Below, piece after piece: positions 45,272 through 56,230 of a stretch of 64,000 nt of DNA. How positions within the stretch are numbered: position 1 is the first letter of the stretch; every line of letters begins with the position of its first letter. This DNA comes from Diplolepis rosae (lineage: Eukaryota; Arthropoda; Insecta; Hymenoptera; Diplolepididae), in assembly GCA_030998225.1 (NCBI GenBank), contig JAPYXD010000700.1, positions 2,108,001 through 2,172,000 of the forward strand, in the 5' to 3' direction. The notes under the pieces are model-generated. The model worked only from the letters and a program-made list of their open reading frames with translations, was not told the origin of the DNA and ran no database searches. The translations under genes and the position numbers were made by a program.

Positions 45272-45875
45272 GGGGGTCGTCTACCTTCGCGCCTGAATTT
45301 CGGGCGTATTTTTGACGATGGATTGCGCAAAAACTACACATGATATTGACACAAAGTTTTTTAATTTAATTTAATAGTAGACTTTGTGGCACGATTTCTC
45401 AGCTTCAGAACCTTGAAACATGAAAACAATCATATTTTTTTACTTTTTACTAATCCGACTACGATAAGACACAAGCTTTTTGAAAGATTTTAAAATTTGA
45501 CAAAATGGCAGCGATTTGAAAAAAGTTCTATTTTCTACCCTGTTTTTCTAGCTTAAAAAAGCTGTAAAAAATTGAAAAAAAATTTTTGTTTAAAAAGCTC
45601 GTGTCTAATCGTAGTGAGACTTTTTTGAATACGAAACAATTTACACATTTCCAATATCTTCGATAGTTCCGTCAAAATCGTACCAACAATTTTAAAAAAC
45701 ACTACTTTCGAGAAAACGCGTTTAAAGATAAATGATGAGGTCGGTAGTATTTGAACCAGCATGTTTTCGAATAAATCTTCCATAAGGCATGTTCCTTATA
45801 GTGTCTAGATTCGAAATAAGCAAAAAAAAAAAAAATTCGATTTTTTGAAACCGCAAAGGTAGATGACCCCCTTAA
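45268..45875. mobile_element. 600-bp TTAA-flanked MITE
   Basis: TTAA at 45268-45271 and 45872-45875 enclose 45272-45871. Ends are inverted: GGGGGTCGTCTACCTTCGCG on the left and GGGGGTCATCTACCTTTGCG read inward from the right (two mismatches in 20). No transposase is encoded; one 76-codon frame on the - strand has no known motif. TTAA duplication suggests piggyBac-type mobilisation, though the end sequence is not one I can name. It interrupts the Gypsy RNase H region. Confidence 0.82.
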
Positions 45876-46040
45876 AGGTTTTTTGAAAATCTTGATATCG
45901 CAGGAATTATTGATCTTATCTTAAAGCATGGAGTTTGACGAGGTTTACATCTGATCCTGGGACAACAAGGAAGCTTGCCTTGGGGTTACGAAATTCAGGA
46001 GCAACCAATTAGACTACTGGTGAGTCTTCTTAAGTGCGTC

Positions 46041-46960
46041 CTACTGGTAGGACCCTGCGGAGTTCTCTCGGAAGTGAACAAATTTTGGACGCTCTCTGGG
46101 GCTTGCTTGACTCGTTGCGGCGTCCGTGCGGCGAGTCGACTGGGAATTTAAATTCCCAGATGGGCTTGGAGAAGTGGACCTAGAGGGCGTCGCGCTCCCA
46201 GTCGTTTTACAGTGCCCCGCCCACGATTGATAACTAGTTGGTTTTTGGCTTTTATCATTAGTCGGGTACTGTATCATGGAAGGGTGAAGAGGGTAAGGAT
46301 AGTGAGGCGGATAAGGGTAGTTGGGTGGGTATGCAGGGAAAGGATATTGATATTGTGTTGAATAATTTTGAGGGAAAGGTGGATAGATAGGGGGGTATTG
46401 ATTATAGGCTGGTGGAACATATGCTGCACCTCTTACCTCGTGGGCTGGAACCGCCGTAGCTGAGGTCGTCGAATCTCTTCTTGATCTAGTCTTCTCTGGC
46501 TGTATCCGCTTTTCAAGACTCCCTATTTGCTTAGAGTAAGGGCTTGGCGAACGTGGTCGATCGGAGATGTCACCTCTTGGTTGCTTTTCGATTTTTTCAT
46601 TCGGAGGTTGACAATTGACTCAAAATACCATTGGTATTTTTTTTCGCGCGAATCTCTTTTTTAAATGCGCAATGAGGTCCTTGACCTTAGAAAATTGTTT
46701 GCCGCGGACGCTTTCGCTGGCCACGCCCCTTAATTTAGCCAGAGCTGCTTTAATAAAGCCGGGCTCGGTAGCATCTGTGACGAATACTGCACCGTTTGAC
46801 ACATCTTGTAGGAAATCCTTTAAAGGTGGATTTTTTCCGTCAAAATGGGGGATTCTAATACGGACGCCACTGCTGCGCTGGTGTCAAGATAGGACACACA
46901 CTTCTCGAGGAAGGCAAAAGCATCGTTAGAATTTCGAAAATGTCCGCTTTCTCATAATAA
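46041..46960 (-). pseudogene. Gag of the env-bearing Gypsy, broken
   Basis: Pieces in different frames: FAFLEKCVSYLDTSAAVASV (about 46920-46870), then ATEPGFIKAALAKLRGVASE and FSKVKDLIAHLKKRFARK (46770-46630), the capsid pattern of Gypsy/errantivirus gag. A proline/serine-rich tail follows (46277-46041). The frame changes near 46800-46820. A protease trace (SDVNLVKLHAL-like) follows around 45930-45970 but is too decayed for separate annotation. Confidence 0.7.
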
Positions 46961-47119
46961 GAAAATGTACACTAAAAACGGACTGGAAAGGGTGGAAAGC
47001 ATGCCCCAAGGGCGCTTTACTGCCCTGAAGTTTACCATCCTTTCCAGATGGGCCAACGATAAACCAACTCCGTTAAGGCGCGTAAAGAATAATAGGGTAG
47101 AAGGGGGCAAATGAAATAT

Positions 47120-47590
47120 AAGTTAAATATCGAGTTTGCAGAAAAAAACCAAAATTAGCAAAGTTTGAACACAAGAAGCCGCTAATGAACGAACTTGTAG
47201 AATTATCACTTAAAATAGAAAAGGGACATATATTGTATATATAGACTTCAGTTTTTAATTGCATTCAGACAGTGCGACAATAATAGAATGTAAACTGAAA
47301 TTCAACTTTTCAGTGCGAAACAAAAATTAACAAAGTTTGAGCAACAGAGGCCGTTCATGGACGAACTTGTTGAATTATCGCGTAAAATAGAAAGAATCCA
47401 TATATATGGATTTGTGTTTTTTATTATAGATACATAGTTCTACGGCAAAAAAATATATATTAAAAATCGAGTTTCTTGAGCGAAACCAAAATCAGCAAAG
47501 TTTGACCAAAGCAACCCATTTATTGACGAATTCGTTAAATTATCTCGTAAAATAGAAAAGGGACTTACAATGTCTTACAGAATGTTTTGT
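47120..47590. repeat. Three degenerate tandem units of about 170-190 bp
   Basis: The words AAAATTAGCAAAGTTTGA, ACGAACTTGTAGAATTATC and AAAATAGAAAAGGGAC recur in order three times (about 47138, 47325 and 47490) with divergence. No coding potential. It lies between the Gypsy gag remnant and the BED-hAT. Confidence 0.6.
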
Positions 47591-47819
47591 GTTTCGTTCG
47601 AGTCACTGTAAGGCAGGGTTGTGCAGTGACGCGTCACTCGAGGTTTTTTACGTAAATTACCTAAGTGATGTATTTTATGTATAAAACCGGTAAAATACCT
47701 AATAACTTAAGTGCCAAGATGGCGGCCTTATAGAACTGTATATAACCTCACTTTTTCAAAGTTCCATTCCCAAAAAGTTTGTTTCAAACGTGAACATTGT
47801 TAAATAAACAATAACATCA

Positions 47820-48008
47820 ATGTCGACTAAAAATAAACGGGGGAAAATGAAATCCCACTTCGGGCTTCCATATATTCCATGGAATAAATTGAACTTTCTG
47901 CGCCTTTAAGAGAAAAATAAAAATGTTGCAAAATGTTTATTTTGTAGTAAAGTGTTAAAATTTTTTGGATATAATCGCCTTTTGGGTCACAGGTATGTAG
48001 TTGTACAG
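47820..48008 (+). pseudogene. BED zinc-finger exon of a hAT transposase
   Basis: Starts ATG at 47820 and ends at a good donor (CAG|GTAAGC). The BED pattern is recognisable: a basic N-terminus, WNKL, then NVAKCLFCSKVLKFFGYNR and H, giving C-x2-C and a following His. A TAA at 47907-47909 interrupts the frame. BED fingers bind the ends of hAT elements. A possible next exon (48626-48737, acceptor TTTGCAG, donor CAA|GTAAGT) is open only in another frame. Confidence 0.65.
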
Positions 48009-48297
48009 GTAAGCAATTGTAGAATATTGTTATTTTTGTTCATTCAAATATTTGTGCGATTATGTATTAATAAAGTTTTCTTGAGTATACCGGTTAATAT
48101 TCTAACCTCAAATTCGTAAATTTTTATGGATTTTCGAGATTTTTTTTGCATTTAGTGCATCTCCGTTTTATCTGTGGTTAAAAAATATTTTTCACGATCA
48201 TACTTTATTATTATTATAAAATGTTGTTTAATATATGAAACTGAAAGCTGTTCATATGTTTTTTTATTCATATTTTGGAGAAGTTTTGTGTTATTCT

Positions 48298-48463
48298 CGT
48301 GTTATTTTCGGATGAGGAGAGCATGAGGAAATCCGCGAGGATTTTCAAATTCCTCGAGGAATTCCGCGAGGATTAATTCTCTGACTCGCGGATTTGCTAG
48401 AGGAATTTGAAAATCCTCGCGGATTTCCTCGTGTTTTCCTCTTCCGAAAATAACACGAGGATT
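48298..48463. repeat. Foldback of about 75-bp arms inside the BED-hAT
   Basis: GTGTTATTTTCGGA...CGCGAGGATTTTCAAATTCC is inverted in the second half (GGAATTTGAAAATCCTCGCG...TCCGAAAATAACAC) around a short AATTAATTCTC centre. It is GC-richer than its surroundings, suggesting a separate MITE-like insertion. No duplication was resolved. Confidence 0.7.
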
Positions 48464-49247
48464 TGCTCGAGGATTTTTTCAATAGGAATATTGATAAATA
48501 AAATTAATTTTTTTTATTTTTATTTTAACATAAATAAACATAAATTTCACATAAAAAAACATTTATTTCACACAAATAAATTTATGTGAATTATTTTAAA
48601 CATTTTATTTAAGGAATGTTTGCAGTCGACTAAGCGGCATTGATGCTAGTGAAGAAAATAATACTCCAATTAGTGAGGACATCATAATTGCGGACAATGA
48701 TATTTCTACATCTGAACTAAAAAATGGAAATTCTCAAGTAAGTCCTTCAAATTATTTAAGAATATTTGGTATCAATTTGTGGTTTCTTATTCTTTTCTTT
48801 TTTAAAAAATATTCTTTATTGATATAAGTTTAAACCTATTTTTAAAAACTGATTATTTAAAGAGGCAATACTATTCGCAGGTAAAATTTGATTAGTAGAT
48901 ATAATTTATCGAAACTTTTTAAATAAATGTTTTTAAAATTCCTTATTGTATTATTTTGTGCTAAAAAATGTTTCTGCATTATATTTTTTTTAAATTATCT
49001 ATTTGTGGTCTTGTAAATATGCTGAGAATTTCAAGAAAGTAAACCATACTTACTGTATTCGCATCTTAAACTGTTCTTGACATCGAAAATTATCTAATTT
49101 TTTAGGAAAATGCAGGATCATCCACCATTTTATAACCACGTGATTTACATCATGTAGAGAACTAGTGGGGTAAAATACCTAGCAATTTACGGTAAAAAAC
49201 TACGTAAATTACCTAGAGTATTTTACTTACCCAACTCTGCTGTAAGG

Positions 49248-49592
49248 TAGTAGAACAACGATAAATTTCACAGAAGGTAATTTAGTGTTAGTGATGCAAG
49301 TCCACTAAGTGGTCGGATCCATTATCCGCTTACGTATCTTTTTAAATACACGGGAATTGCACTTTTCAAGAAGATAGGTTAGTTCCTCCCGATTTCCGAA
49401 ATGAATCATTTCTCCGTACAACTCTTGCCGAGATTGAAGCAAAACTTGATGCATTTCAGGGAGTTCGCGAGGGACTACTGGTTAAGCTCATACCCCGCAG
49501 AAGCCAATCGAGCGCTCTGGTGCGAAGATATAAACGCAGGTCTGGTACTTTTCGGACACAGTTCGTTTTTTAGTAACGAATAAGTGCAGGTA
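49248..49592. other. No gene seen
   Basis: Short spacer between the BED-hAT and the mariner element. A 60-codon frame at 49401-49583 (+) shows no recognisable motif. Confidence 0.4.
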
Positions 49593-50895
49593 TACCAGAA
49601 TTCACTTGCATTTAGTCATTTGATTTACAAAATGGACTTGTAATAGTCTGATATGGATTTATCAGTCCTTCTATCGATTACGCGTGGTTTGTCTCTGGTA
49701 ATGAATAATAGTTAATATTCGATCTGAATACACATTTTGTCCATCTTTCAGGCAAATCATGGATGACATTCCAAAAAAACTTTTTCTCTTTCAAGGCAAA
49801 CCATTCGACGAGGCATTTTTCGACTTCTTCAAAATTGACGAAGCGCTTCTCTGCGAGTGAGTGTCCCATCGATGCGAAAAGGTGATAGTCGGACGGGGCG
49901 AGGTCTGGAGAGTACGGCGGGTGCGATAATATTTCCCAATTCAATGCTTTTAATGTGTTCTTCACCACTGTAGCGGTATGAGCAGGTGCGTTGTCATGTT
50001 GTAGGATAACTTTGCCATGTCTTTGGGCCCAATCCGGCCGTTTTTCGATCAACGCGTGATTCAAATTGACAATTTGTTGTCGGTAGCGATCCGTATTCAT
50101 CGTCTCACCAGGTTGTAATAACTCGAAGTACACCACATCACACTGGTCCCACCAAACACAGAGCTTTGTCTTACGGCCAAAGCGATTTGGCCTTCGAATC
50201 GATGGGCCGACCTCACCAGGTGAAAGCTGGTTCTCGAAATAAATCCATTTTTCGTCCCCCGTGACAATTCCATGCAGAAAAGATTTCCTTTCGAACCGTT
50301 GAAGCTGTATTTCACAAATGGTTTTTCGATTTTCCATTTGTCTATCGTTCAGTTGGTGTGGTACCCATTTTCCATACTTTTGGATTTTTCCCATGGCTTT
50401 TAAACGTTGACAAATTGTTCCTTGGGTCACATTTAGTACTTGTGCCAATTGTTGTTGCAATTGGGTTGGGTCTTCATCCAATAACGCCTGCAATTCCTCG
50501 TCTTCGAACTTTTTCGCTGCACCAGGATGTTCATTGTCTGTTGAATCGAAATCTCCACTTTTAAATTGACGAAACCATGTCTCACATGTTCTAATCACTG
50601 GAGCATGTTCACCATAAGTTTCTACCAGCAATCGATGAGCTTCAACTGCTTTTTTCTTTTGATGAAATAAGAAAAGCAACGAATGCCGCAAATGCGATTT
50701 ACTTGGAACGAAACTCGACATATCCACTGAGGTAAACAACTTTGATGCTATTATTTTGGCAGAATGTAATTGTGTATTTTTGAAGGTTATTGTCCATAGA
50801 AAAATATGACATAGATGCCAAATCATAGAAATGTATACATATCTCTAGCGACATCTATGAGTAAAACCAGGAAATGTCAACTAACACCCCTGGTA
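49593..50895 (-). mobile_element. mariner transposon, about 1.3 kb
   Basis: TA at 49593-49594 and 50894-50895 would be the target duplication. Both ends begin CCAG when read inward (CCAGAATTC from the left, CCAGGGGTG from the right), but similarity fades beyond that, so the terminal inverted repeats are weak. The 1,299-bp length equals that of standard mariners, and the element contains one intact transposase gene. Confidence 0.72.
49678..50721 (-). CDS. mariner transposase, intact (347 aa)
   Basis: I take the start at 50721 (Met-Ser-Ser-Phe), not the more distal in-frame start, because this gives the standard mariner length of about 345 aa. The N-terminal paired HTH region includes ETWFRQFKSGDF. 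The linker has WVPHQL. The catalytic triad is D in VTGDEKWIY, D in LQHDNAPAH and D in YSPDLAPSDYHLF, with 34 residues between the second and third Asp (DD34D). No stop or frameshift interrupts it. The enzyme would cut and join mariner ends at TA. Whether the weak ends still allow movement is unknown. Confidence 0.93.
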   Translation of the reverse strand: MSSFVPSKSHLRHSLLFLFHQKKKAVEAHRLLVETYGEHAPVIRTCETWFRQFKSGDFDSTDNEHPGAAKKFEDEELQALLDEDPTQLQQQLAQVLNVTQGTICQRLKAMGKIQKYGKWVPHQLNDRQMENRKTICEIQLQRFERKSFLHGIVTGDEKWIYFENQLSPGEVGPSIRRPNRFGRKTKLCVWWDQCDVVYFELLQPGETMNTDRYRQQIVNLNHALIEKRPDWAQRHGKVILQHDNAPAHTATVVKNTLKALNWEILSHPPYSPDLAPSDYHLFASMGHSLAEKRFVNFEEVEKCLVEWFALKEKKFFWNVIHDLPERWTKCVFRSNINYYSLPETNHA

Positions 50896-51921
50896 AGTGT
50901 TCAGTCGATCTGTCTCTATAGGTAATGATTTGTTTTTACCTTACGTGGCTAACTATTCGATTCATATAGTAACTATCGCAAAGATCCTATGGTATCATAA
51001 AACACTTAACTTATTTACATAGATGTGCGGCTATTTGCCTTGTTCAGGAGCAATAACTCTGATCTTGCTCTTAGAATGTATGTACCCTGGAAATGGTGTT
51101 AGTGGAGAATTCAGCTGATAGACAATTAGGTTATTTGTCAAAGATGCTGGGTCTTCATTTTTGGGTCATCATGGAGAGTGAACACTCCGACTCATCTGCC
51201 ATCGCCATCTCTAGTGACAGCTAAGAACTGTTATTCGTTAATTTGTTTTTATGATGATGGTATAAAAATATGATATAATGAATATCGTAAAAAGTGATTC
51301 TTCCGTGTATAGATATTCCAACTTTTCATTTTTTTCTGTTTCCCATAAAAATAGTTTGGTTTTGGAAATTGACATTGTTCTATAAATGATCGGGGAAGTT
51401 TTGGGTATTTTTATTGCAAATCCTGAATCGTAAAAGAATTTGTTTATATTCACATTTATTTGGGTTCCAATCAATGTTGTGTTTCCTATTTTTATTTCAA
51501 TATCATATTGATGTAGAACCAGGCCGTGTAAACCTAATGCATAGATGGTGAACGATTAGAAACTAGCGCCGCGTACAACTGTGCATATGAACTATCATTA
51601 TATGTGCACGTGTTAGTGCACATATGAGGCGTTTTCAGAAGAAAACGAGAATTTTTTTATTTCGCGGGTTTGGAGAGCCCTATTGTCAGAAATTTTTGTT
51701 TATTGTGTTGGTATATATGCCCCTGAAGTATGATAAAATCATCCGCGGTATTAATTGTTTACTTTGTCTCTGGCAGCCGCTAAAGTAAGACGTGTGTTTA
51801 TGAGCTCGGCGATTTTACGTTTGTTACAAGAAATGGATCAAAGAATTTGTATCAAATTAGTTTTGACGTCATATCCGTAAACCCATGTTTCGTCAAAATT
51901 TATAAGGAAACAGTGAATATG
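50896..51921. other. No gene recognised
   Basis: Mixed AT-rich sequence. A 78-codon frame at 51238-51474 (-) has no recognisable motif. I found no clear left end of the Tc1 element here. Confidence 0.4.
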
Positions 51922-53038
51922 TTACTTCAAGCGATTTTCTTGTAAATGGCCACCTTTTGCTTGAATGACTGCAGCGCACAATTTTGGCATTCTTTTGATG
52001 AGTTTTTGAAGTCTTTGAGGTGGAATATTATTCCACAGTTCGTTCAAACAATCCCAGAGACCAGGAAGGCTTGTCGGCTTTAGATCTCTCACGCGTCGGT
52101 CCAATTCTTCCCACAATAGCTCTATGGGATTTAAATCGGGGGTTTGAGGCGGCATTCCATTATATTAAGATCACCTGCGACTTTTTTTCGTTCCAAATAA
52201 GAAGTACAAAATTTTGATGTATGTTTCGGATCGTTATCTTGTTGATAAATGGATTCACGACCAATTAAATTGATGCCAGATGGTATTGCATGGCGTTGGA
52301 GTATACTGTGATACTGCTCTTTTTTCATAATTCCTTCAATTTTTTTAAGTTGACCAACACCAGCGTGGCTGAAACAGCCCCAAGCCATTACTGAGCCACC
52401 ATCAGAATTACAGGTGGCACAATACAATCTGGTTTGAATCTTTCATTGACTTTTCTGCGAACATATTGACGCCCATGGCCACCGAAAAGTTCGAATTTTG
52501 ATTAGTCTGTCCATAAAACTGATTTCCACTGATCAATCGTCCAGTCAACATGTTCTTGAGCCAGCTTCAGTCTTTTTTGTTTATTTACTGGCCGTAGAAG
52601 TGGCTTTCTGACAGCAATGCGTCCAATCATACCTTTTTCTTTAAGCCGGCCTTTGACTGTCGTGAGCGATATTGGTGAATCCAAGTCTTCATTGATTTCA
52701 GCACGAATTTCTGATGCAGATTTCTGTCGATTGCCCTTACTTATTGCATATATTCTGTTGTCGATTCTTTGATTTGTCTTTCTTGTTCGACCAGATCGTT
52801 TTCTGTTAGTATTTTGTCCTGTTTCCCGATACCTTCTTATGGCCGTATGAACTGAAGACAAAGATATTTTCAATATTTTGGCTATTTCTCGATAGTTTTT
52901 GCCTGTTTTTTGCAAAATAATGATTTGGGCCCGTTTTTCGACAGATATTTCCTTTTGCTTGACTATTTTCGATCTGGAAAAATACAATTCTGAGGCTATT
53001 TCAACGAAAAAGCGGGCACAATTATTACACAAACGCAA
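51922..53038 (-). pseudogene. Tc1-like transposase, three broken pieces
   Basis: The first piece (53038-52502) has a helix-turn-helix region, REIAKILKISLSSVHTAIRR and a GRTRKT linker, ending at VLWTD (first catalytic Asp). The second (52427-52131) has GGSVMAWGCFS and IYQQDNDPKHTS with the second Asp. The third (52155-51922) has PPQTPDLNPIELLWEELDR with the final Glu (DD34E class). Frame changes separate the pieces. Right of it, TACAGTACAGTCAGAAAG read inward near 53212 is a candidate Tc1-type end; no matching left end was found. Confidence 0.88.
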
Positions 53039-53189
53039 CGACTGTTAAATTAACAGACTTATAGTTTTTTATGACACTTCAATGCACTGGACACGATAAT
53101 ACCATCTTTTTTTGTTTGAATGATTGACATGTAACCTTTTAAACCGCAGCCGATACGATAAACTGACAAAAATAACTTTTTTTATTTTG

Positions 53190-54050
53190 TTCTACTACTT
53201 TCTGACTGTACTGTATTTTAAAACTGTGTTGAAAAATGTATATATATTTTTTTGGTATGCCCTATGCATACCCGTATCTACAATAAATTCTTTGGTGTGG
53301 AGTTGAAAAAAAAGGGAGGTTAGATCTAGATTATCAAGGCTATTTTTGAACTATTTGTCTGAAAACTCTTTCATTACTATTTTTAAACTATTCCTAAAAC
53401 ATATTCAGCACTCTACATACATGTTCTACATTTGTTAAGGTTTGCAGGGATTCCTTGAGAAACCATGAAGTTATACAATCAAGTTTGAACCCAAATGAAT
53501 TGGTGCGAAGCTGAATGTGAATAGCTTGATCTGGCCCATTGAGGCTATTTTTTGACTATTTTTTTTCTCCCTGAAACTATTTTAAACCTATTTATAGACT
53601 GTTTGTAAAAATATTCACATTTTTGACTGTCTTATCTATACTGGTGTCTGCAATTGAATTGGTTGAGGCTATTAGGGCTTTGTTTGAACTATTTTACCTA
53701 AACTATTTTAAAACTATGTTCGAATATGTATTAATATTTTGGTATGACCTATCCATAACAGTATCTACAGTAAATTCCTTGGTGTGAAGCTGGATGGGAA
53801 TTGCTGATCATTAAGGCTTTTTTGTACTATTTTGTCTGAATACTATTTTTAAAATATTTATAACTGTTTATAAATAATATTCATATATATTTTTTATTTA
53901 AATTTTAAAAGTCTTATATATATTGGCATCTACAATTCTTTGGTAAGAAGTTCATCAGAATGAGCCGTATTCATTCATTGAAGTTATTTTTGAACTATTT
54001 TTCCTGCAAATGCTATTTGTAACCTATTTGAACAGAATTTTGTTATATTT
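53190..54050. repeat. Degenerate satellite-like repeat
   Basis: The phrase GGCTATTTTTGAACTATTT, followed by an AAACTATTTTTAAAC-like stretch and a CTACAATTC...TTGGTGTGAAG stretch, recurs about five times (starts near 53338, 53548, 53668, 53811 and 53982). Spacing is irregular, 120-210 bp. No coding potential. Confidence 0.62.
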
Positions 54051-54750
54051 TTTTAATTTTTTTTATATTCTTTAAAGTGAAGTTACTTTTTTTACAAAAA
54101 AATTTTCAAATTTAAGCCATATTATGGCGGAATAGTGTACGAAGGCATATCAAAAGGAATTAAAATCTAAATAAAAGGACATGTAGGGACTCTACTTGGA
54201 AAAAAAAATTGCATGTGAATTTCTTGTACCAGATTGAAGTTTTTCACACACAGAAAATCTTGGAAAGCCTTAAGTTAAAAAACTAGATATCCAAACTTTC
54301 CAGTCTTAACTGATCTTGATTAAAATTTAATTTTTTAACACTAACCTTCTATGTAGGAAGGGAGGAATCCTTTTTCTTTAATAGAAAACCTTGGTTGATT
54401 GTAGAATTTTTAATCTTTGTTTTTTGTTTTCTGTAAAATATTCTTTGGATACACATAATTTTTCACCAACTCACTGTGAGATGTTATGTTTGTGACTGAT
54501 TCTTGAATGTACGGAGAGGACAGGTCGGAGAAGAAACAAGGAGGCGAAGGTGGAGGACAAATATTTTTTGTGAAGGAAGATTGTAAATCGTAATCAGAGT
54601 CCGAACGGTTCAGCACATTTGCGGCAGATATGGAGACAATCTAAGCATTTTCCTAGTTGGGGAGAGAGTTGAGAAAGGATAGTAATACCATAAAACCGCA
54701 AAAAGGAAGAAACATTCCCGGGAGCCAATTGCCCCAGAGAAATGTTTCTT
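54051..54750. other. Probable 3' region of the Penelope-like element plus AT-rich spacer
   Basis: It lies downstream (on the - strand) of the PLE stop codon. A stem AAGAAACATT/AATGTTTCTT occurs at about 54698-54745. No gene is recognised. The 3' end of the PLE was not located. Confidence 0.4.
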
Positions 54751-54755
54751 CTTTT

Positions 54756-55130
54756 CTAATCTTTGTTATTCAATAATGACATATAAAAAACGGATGGGCT
54801 GTCCGTGTCAGTTCTTTGGTTAATTGCATTTGTATTGCTGGCTATATGTGTCATCTCTAAAATCATCCGTTTTTTGTAATTTTCGGCTATGTCTATGATT
54901 TGAATGTTGTCAAAATTGAATGTGTGTTCTTGTTCCCATACGTCTTTTATCAAAGCAGTCCATTTGTCCGGAGGGTTGTAAACATCACTTTTGTGCTCGT
55001 GAATTCTTGTTTTAAGTGGTCGTTTTGTAGTACCTATATAAGTAGCTGTGCAATCTCTGCAGGGAATGTTGTAAACGACGTTAGCTGCGACAAGTTTTGA
55101 TATTATGTCTTTTGTTGGTTTAAAAAAACG
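54756..55130 (-). pseudogene. PLE GIY-YIG endonuclease domain
   Basis: The frame is open from about 55130 and reads VVYNIPCRDC, then TYIGTTKRPLKTRIHEHKSD, then an Asn/Asp-rich region ending at the stop at 54756. The YIG within TYIG, the CxxC and the Arg-x-x-x-His spacing match the GIY-YIG nuclease of Penelope-like elements. It would nick DNA to prime reverse transcription. The frame itself looks intact here, but its link to the RT is broken. Confidence 0.85.
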
Positions 55131-55184
55131 GGATAGATTGTGGACATTGTTTTTATGCCATCACCAGCTCTGATTATATGATAA

Positions 55185-56230
55185 TCAAGAAAGGATATTC
55201 TGCCCTCTGATTCCTTCTGTTGTGAACTGAATTTTATGATTGAAGTTGTTAAAGGTGTTTTTTATTGTGTCAATTCTATCATGTGGTACTGCTGTTATGA
55301 TATCGTCTACGTATCGCAAGAAAAATGGGAGTTTAAAGGGTAGGGAGGCGATGCAATTGGATTTCAGCAGCGATGGGGGAGAGTGGCGAGCCCATGGGGA
55401 ACCCCGATCTCTGTTTATAGGAAATGCCTTGAAAATTGAAGGTAGAGTTGATTGAAAAGGTTCGGAGGCCTCTTTCAAATTGATACTAAGGCAATTTTGT
55501 ATGCGGTTGGATTTGGTGCCATCTATTTTTAATACCTATCATGGCAAGGCCAGTTTGGACATTTGTAAACAGTGAGACTACGTCAAGTGAAATAATTTTG
55601 TGATCGGGGGGGATTGTGATGTTTTTAACTCTTGTGGATGAAATCGAAACTGTTTTTTATACGTGAGGGGGGTGGGGGGTATATTGTTTGACAGGATTTT
55701 GCTATGAAAAGATGCCAGATTGTACGTTGGACTGCCATAGAAATAAACAATGGGTCTTAGGGGATTGTTGCGTTTGTGGTTTTTTTGGCAGGCCGTAAAA
55801 CCTAGCTGCAAGAGGATTATCTGATTTGAGTGATTTTGCCATACTGTTATTGATGTAGTTTTTTTTCCAATTTTTTATAAGATCATTAACTTTTTTTTTG
55901 TGTGGTATTTGTGGGATCTTCTTTAAGAGGTATGTACGTTCTGGTGTCTGAAAGCATGGTTTTTATTTCATTGACATATTTGGTCTTATCCAAGGCTACG
56001 GTTGTGTTGCCTTTGTCAGCTTTTGTAATTAGAATTTCGGGTATGTTTTTCAGAACAATGTGTGTTGATTTGATTTCTTGGGTCATTTCATTTTATAAGG
56101 CAGTGTGTGTTCGTCTTTGACATGTGAAGTTAGAGATGCAATTCACCAATTTTAATCTCGCTGCGTTTCTTTTGTCTTCATTGATTTTGTGAATGTTGGA
56201 CTCGAAATCCGCGACAAGGTGATTTGTAGG
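55185..56230 (-). pseudogene. PLE reverse transcriptase, broken
   Basis: From the - strand 5' side: ITKADKGNTTVALDKTKYV (about 56030), then GSPTYNLASF and neighbours (55811-55578), then the catalytic FLRYVDDIITAVPHD (about 55310). LADFESNI-like sequence right after the MITE (about 56200) belongs to the same frame as the upstream ORF. Frame changes occur near 55880, 55600 and 55490. The YVDD motif and the ADKGN block are characteristic of Penelope RTs. Confidence 0.86.

Larger units (their letters stand above)
30275..46960 (-). mobile_element. Env-bearing Gypsy (errantivirus-like) remnant, heavily interrupted
   Basis: Read on the - strand: gag pieces (46960-46041), a protease trace (about 46000-45900), an RNase H start (45271-45150), linker (44905-44453), integrase (44250-43560), env first part (43470-42342) and env second part (31274-30275). 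The reverse transcriptase is missing. Insertions inside it are a 600-bp TTAA MITE, a solo LTR and, within that, the 8.3-kb hAT. Frames are broken in every gene. No LTRs of its own were identified. This is the oldest layer of the stack and an inactive endogenous copy. Confidence 0.85.
47606..49247 (+). mobile_element. hAT remnant with BED finger, 8-bp duplication
   Basis: The 8-bp CTGTAAGG at 47606-47613 and 49240-49247 flanks an element of 1,626 bp (47614-49239). Its ends are CAGGGTTGTGCAG and, inverted on the right, CAGAGTTGGGTAA, i.e. imperfect hAT-type TIRs. Inside are a BED-finger exon on the + strand, a possible second exon, and a GC-richer foldback at 48298-48463. The catalytic transposase is missing, so this is a deletion derivative. 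Confidence 0.82.
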
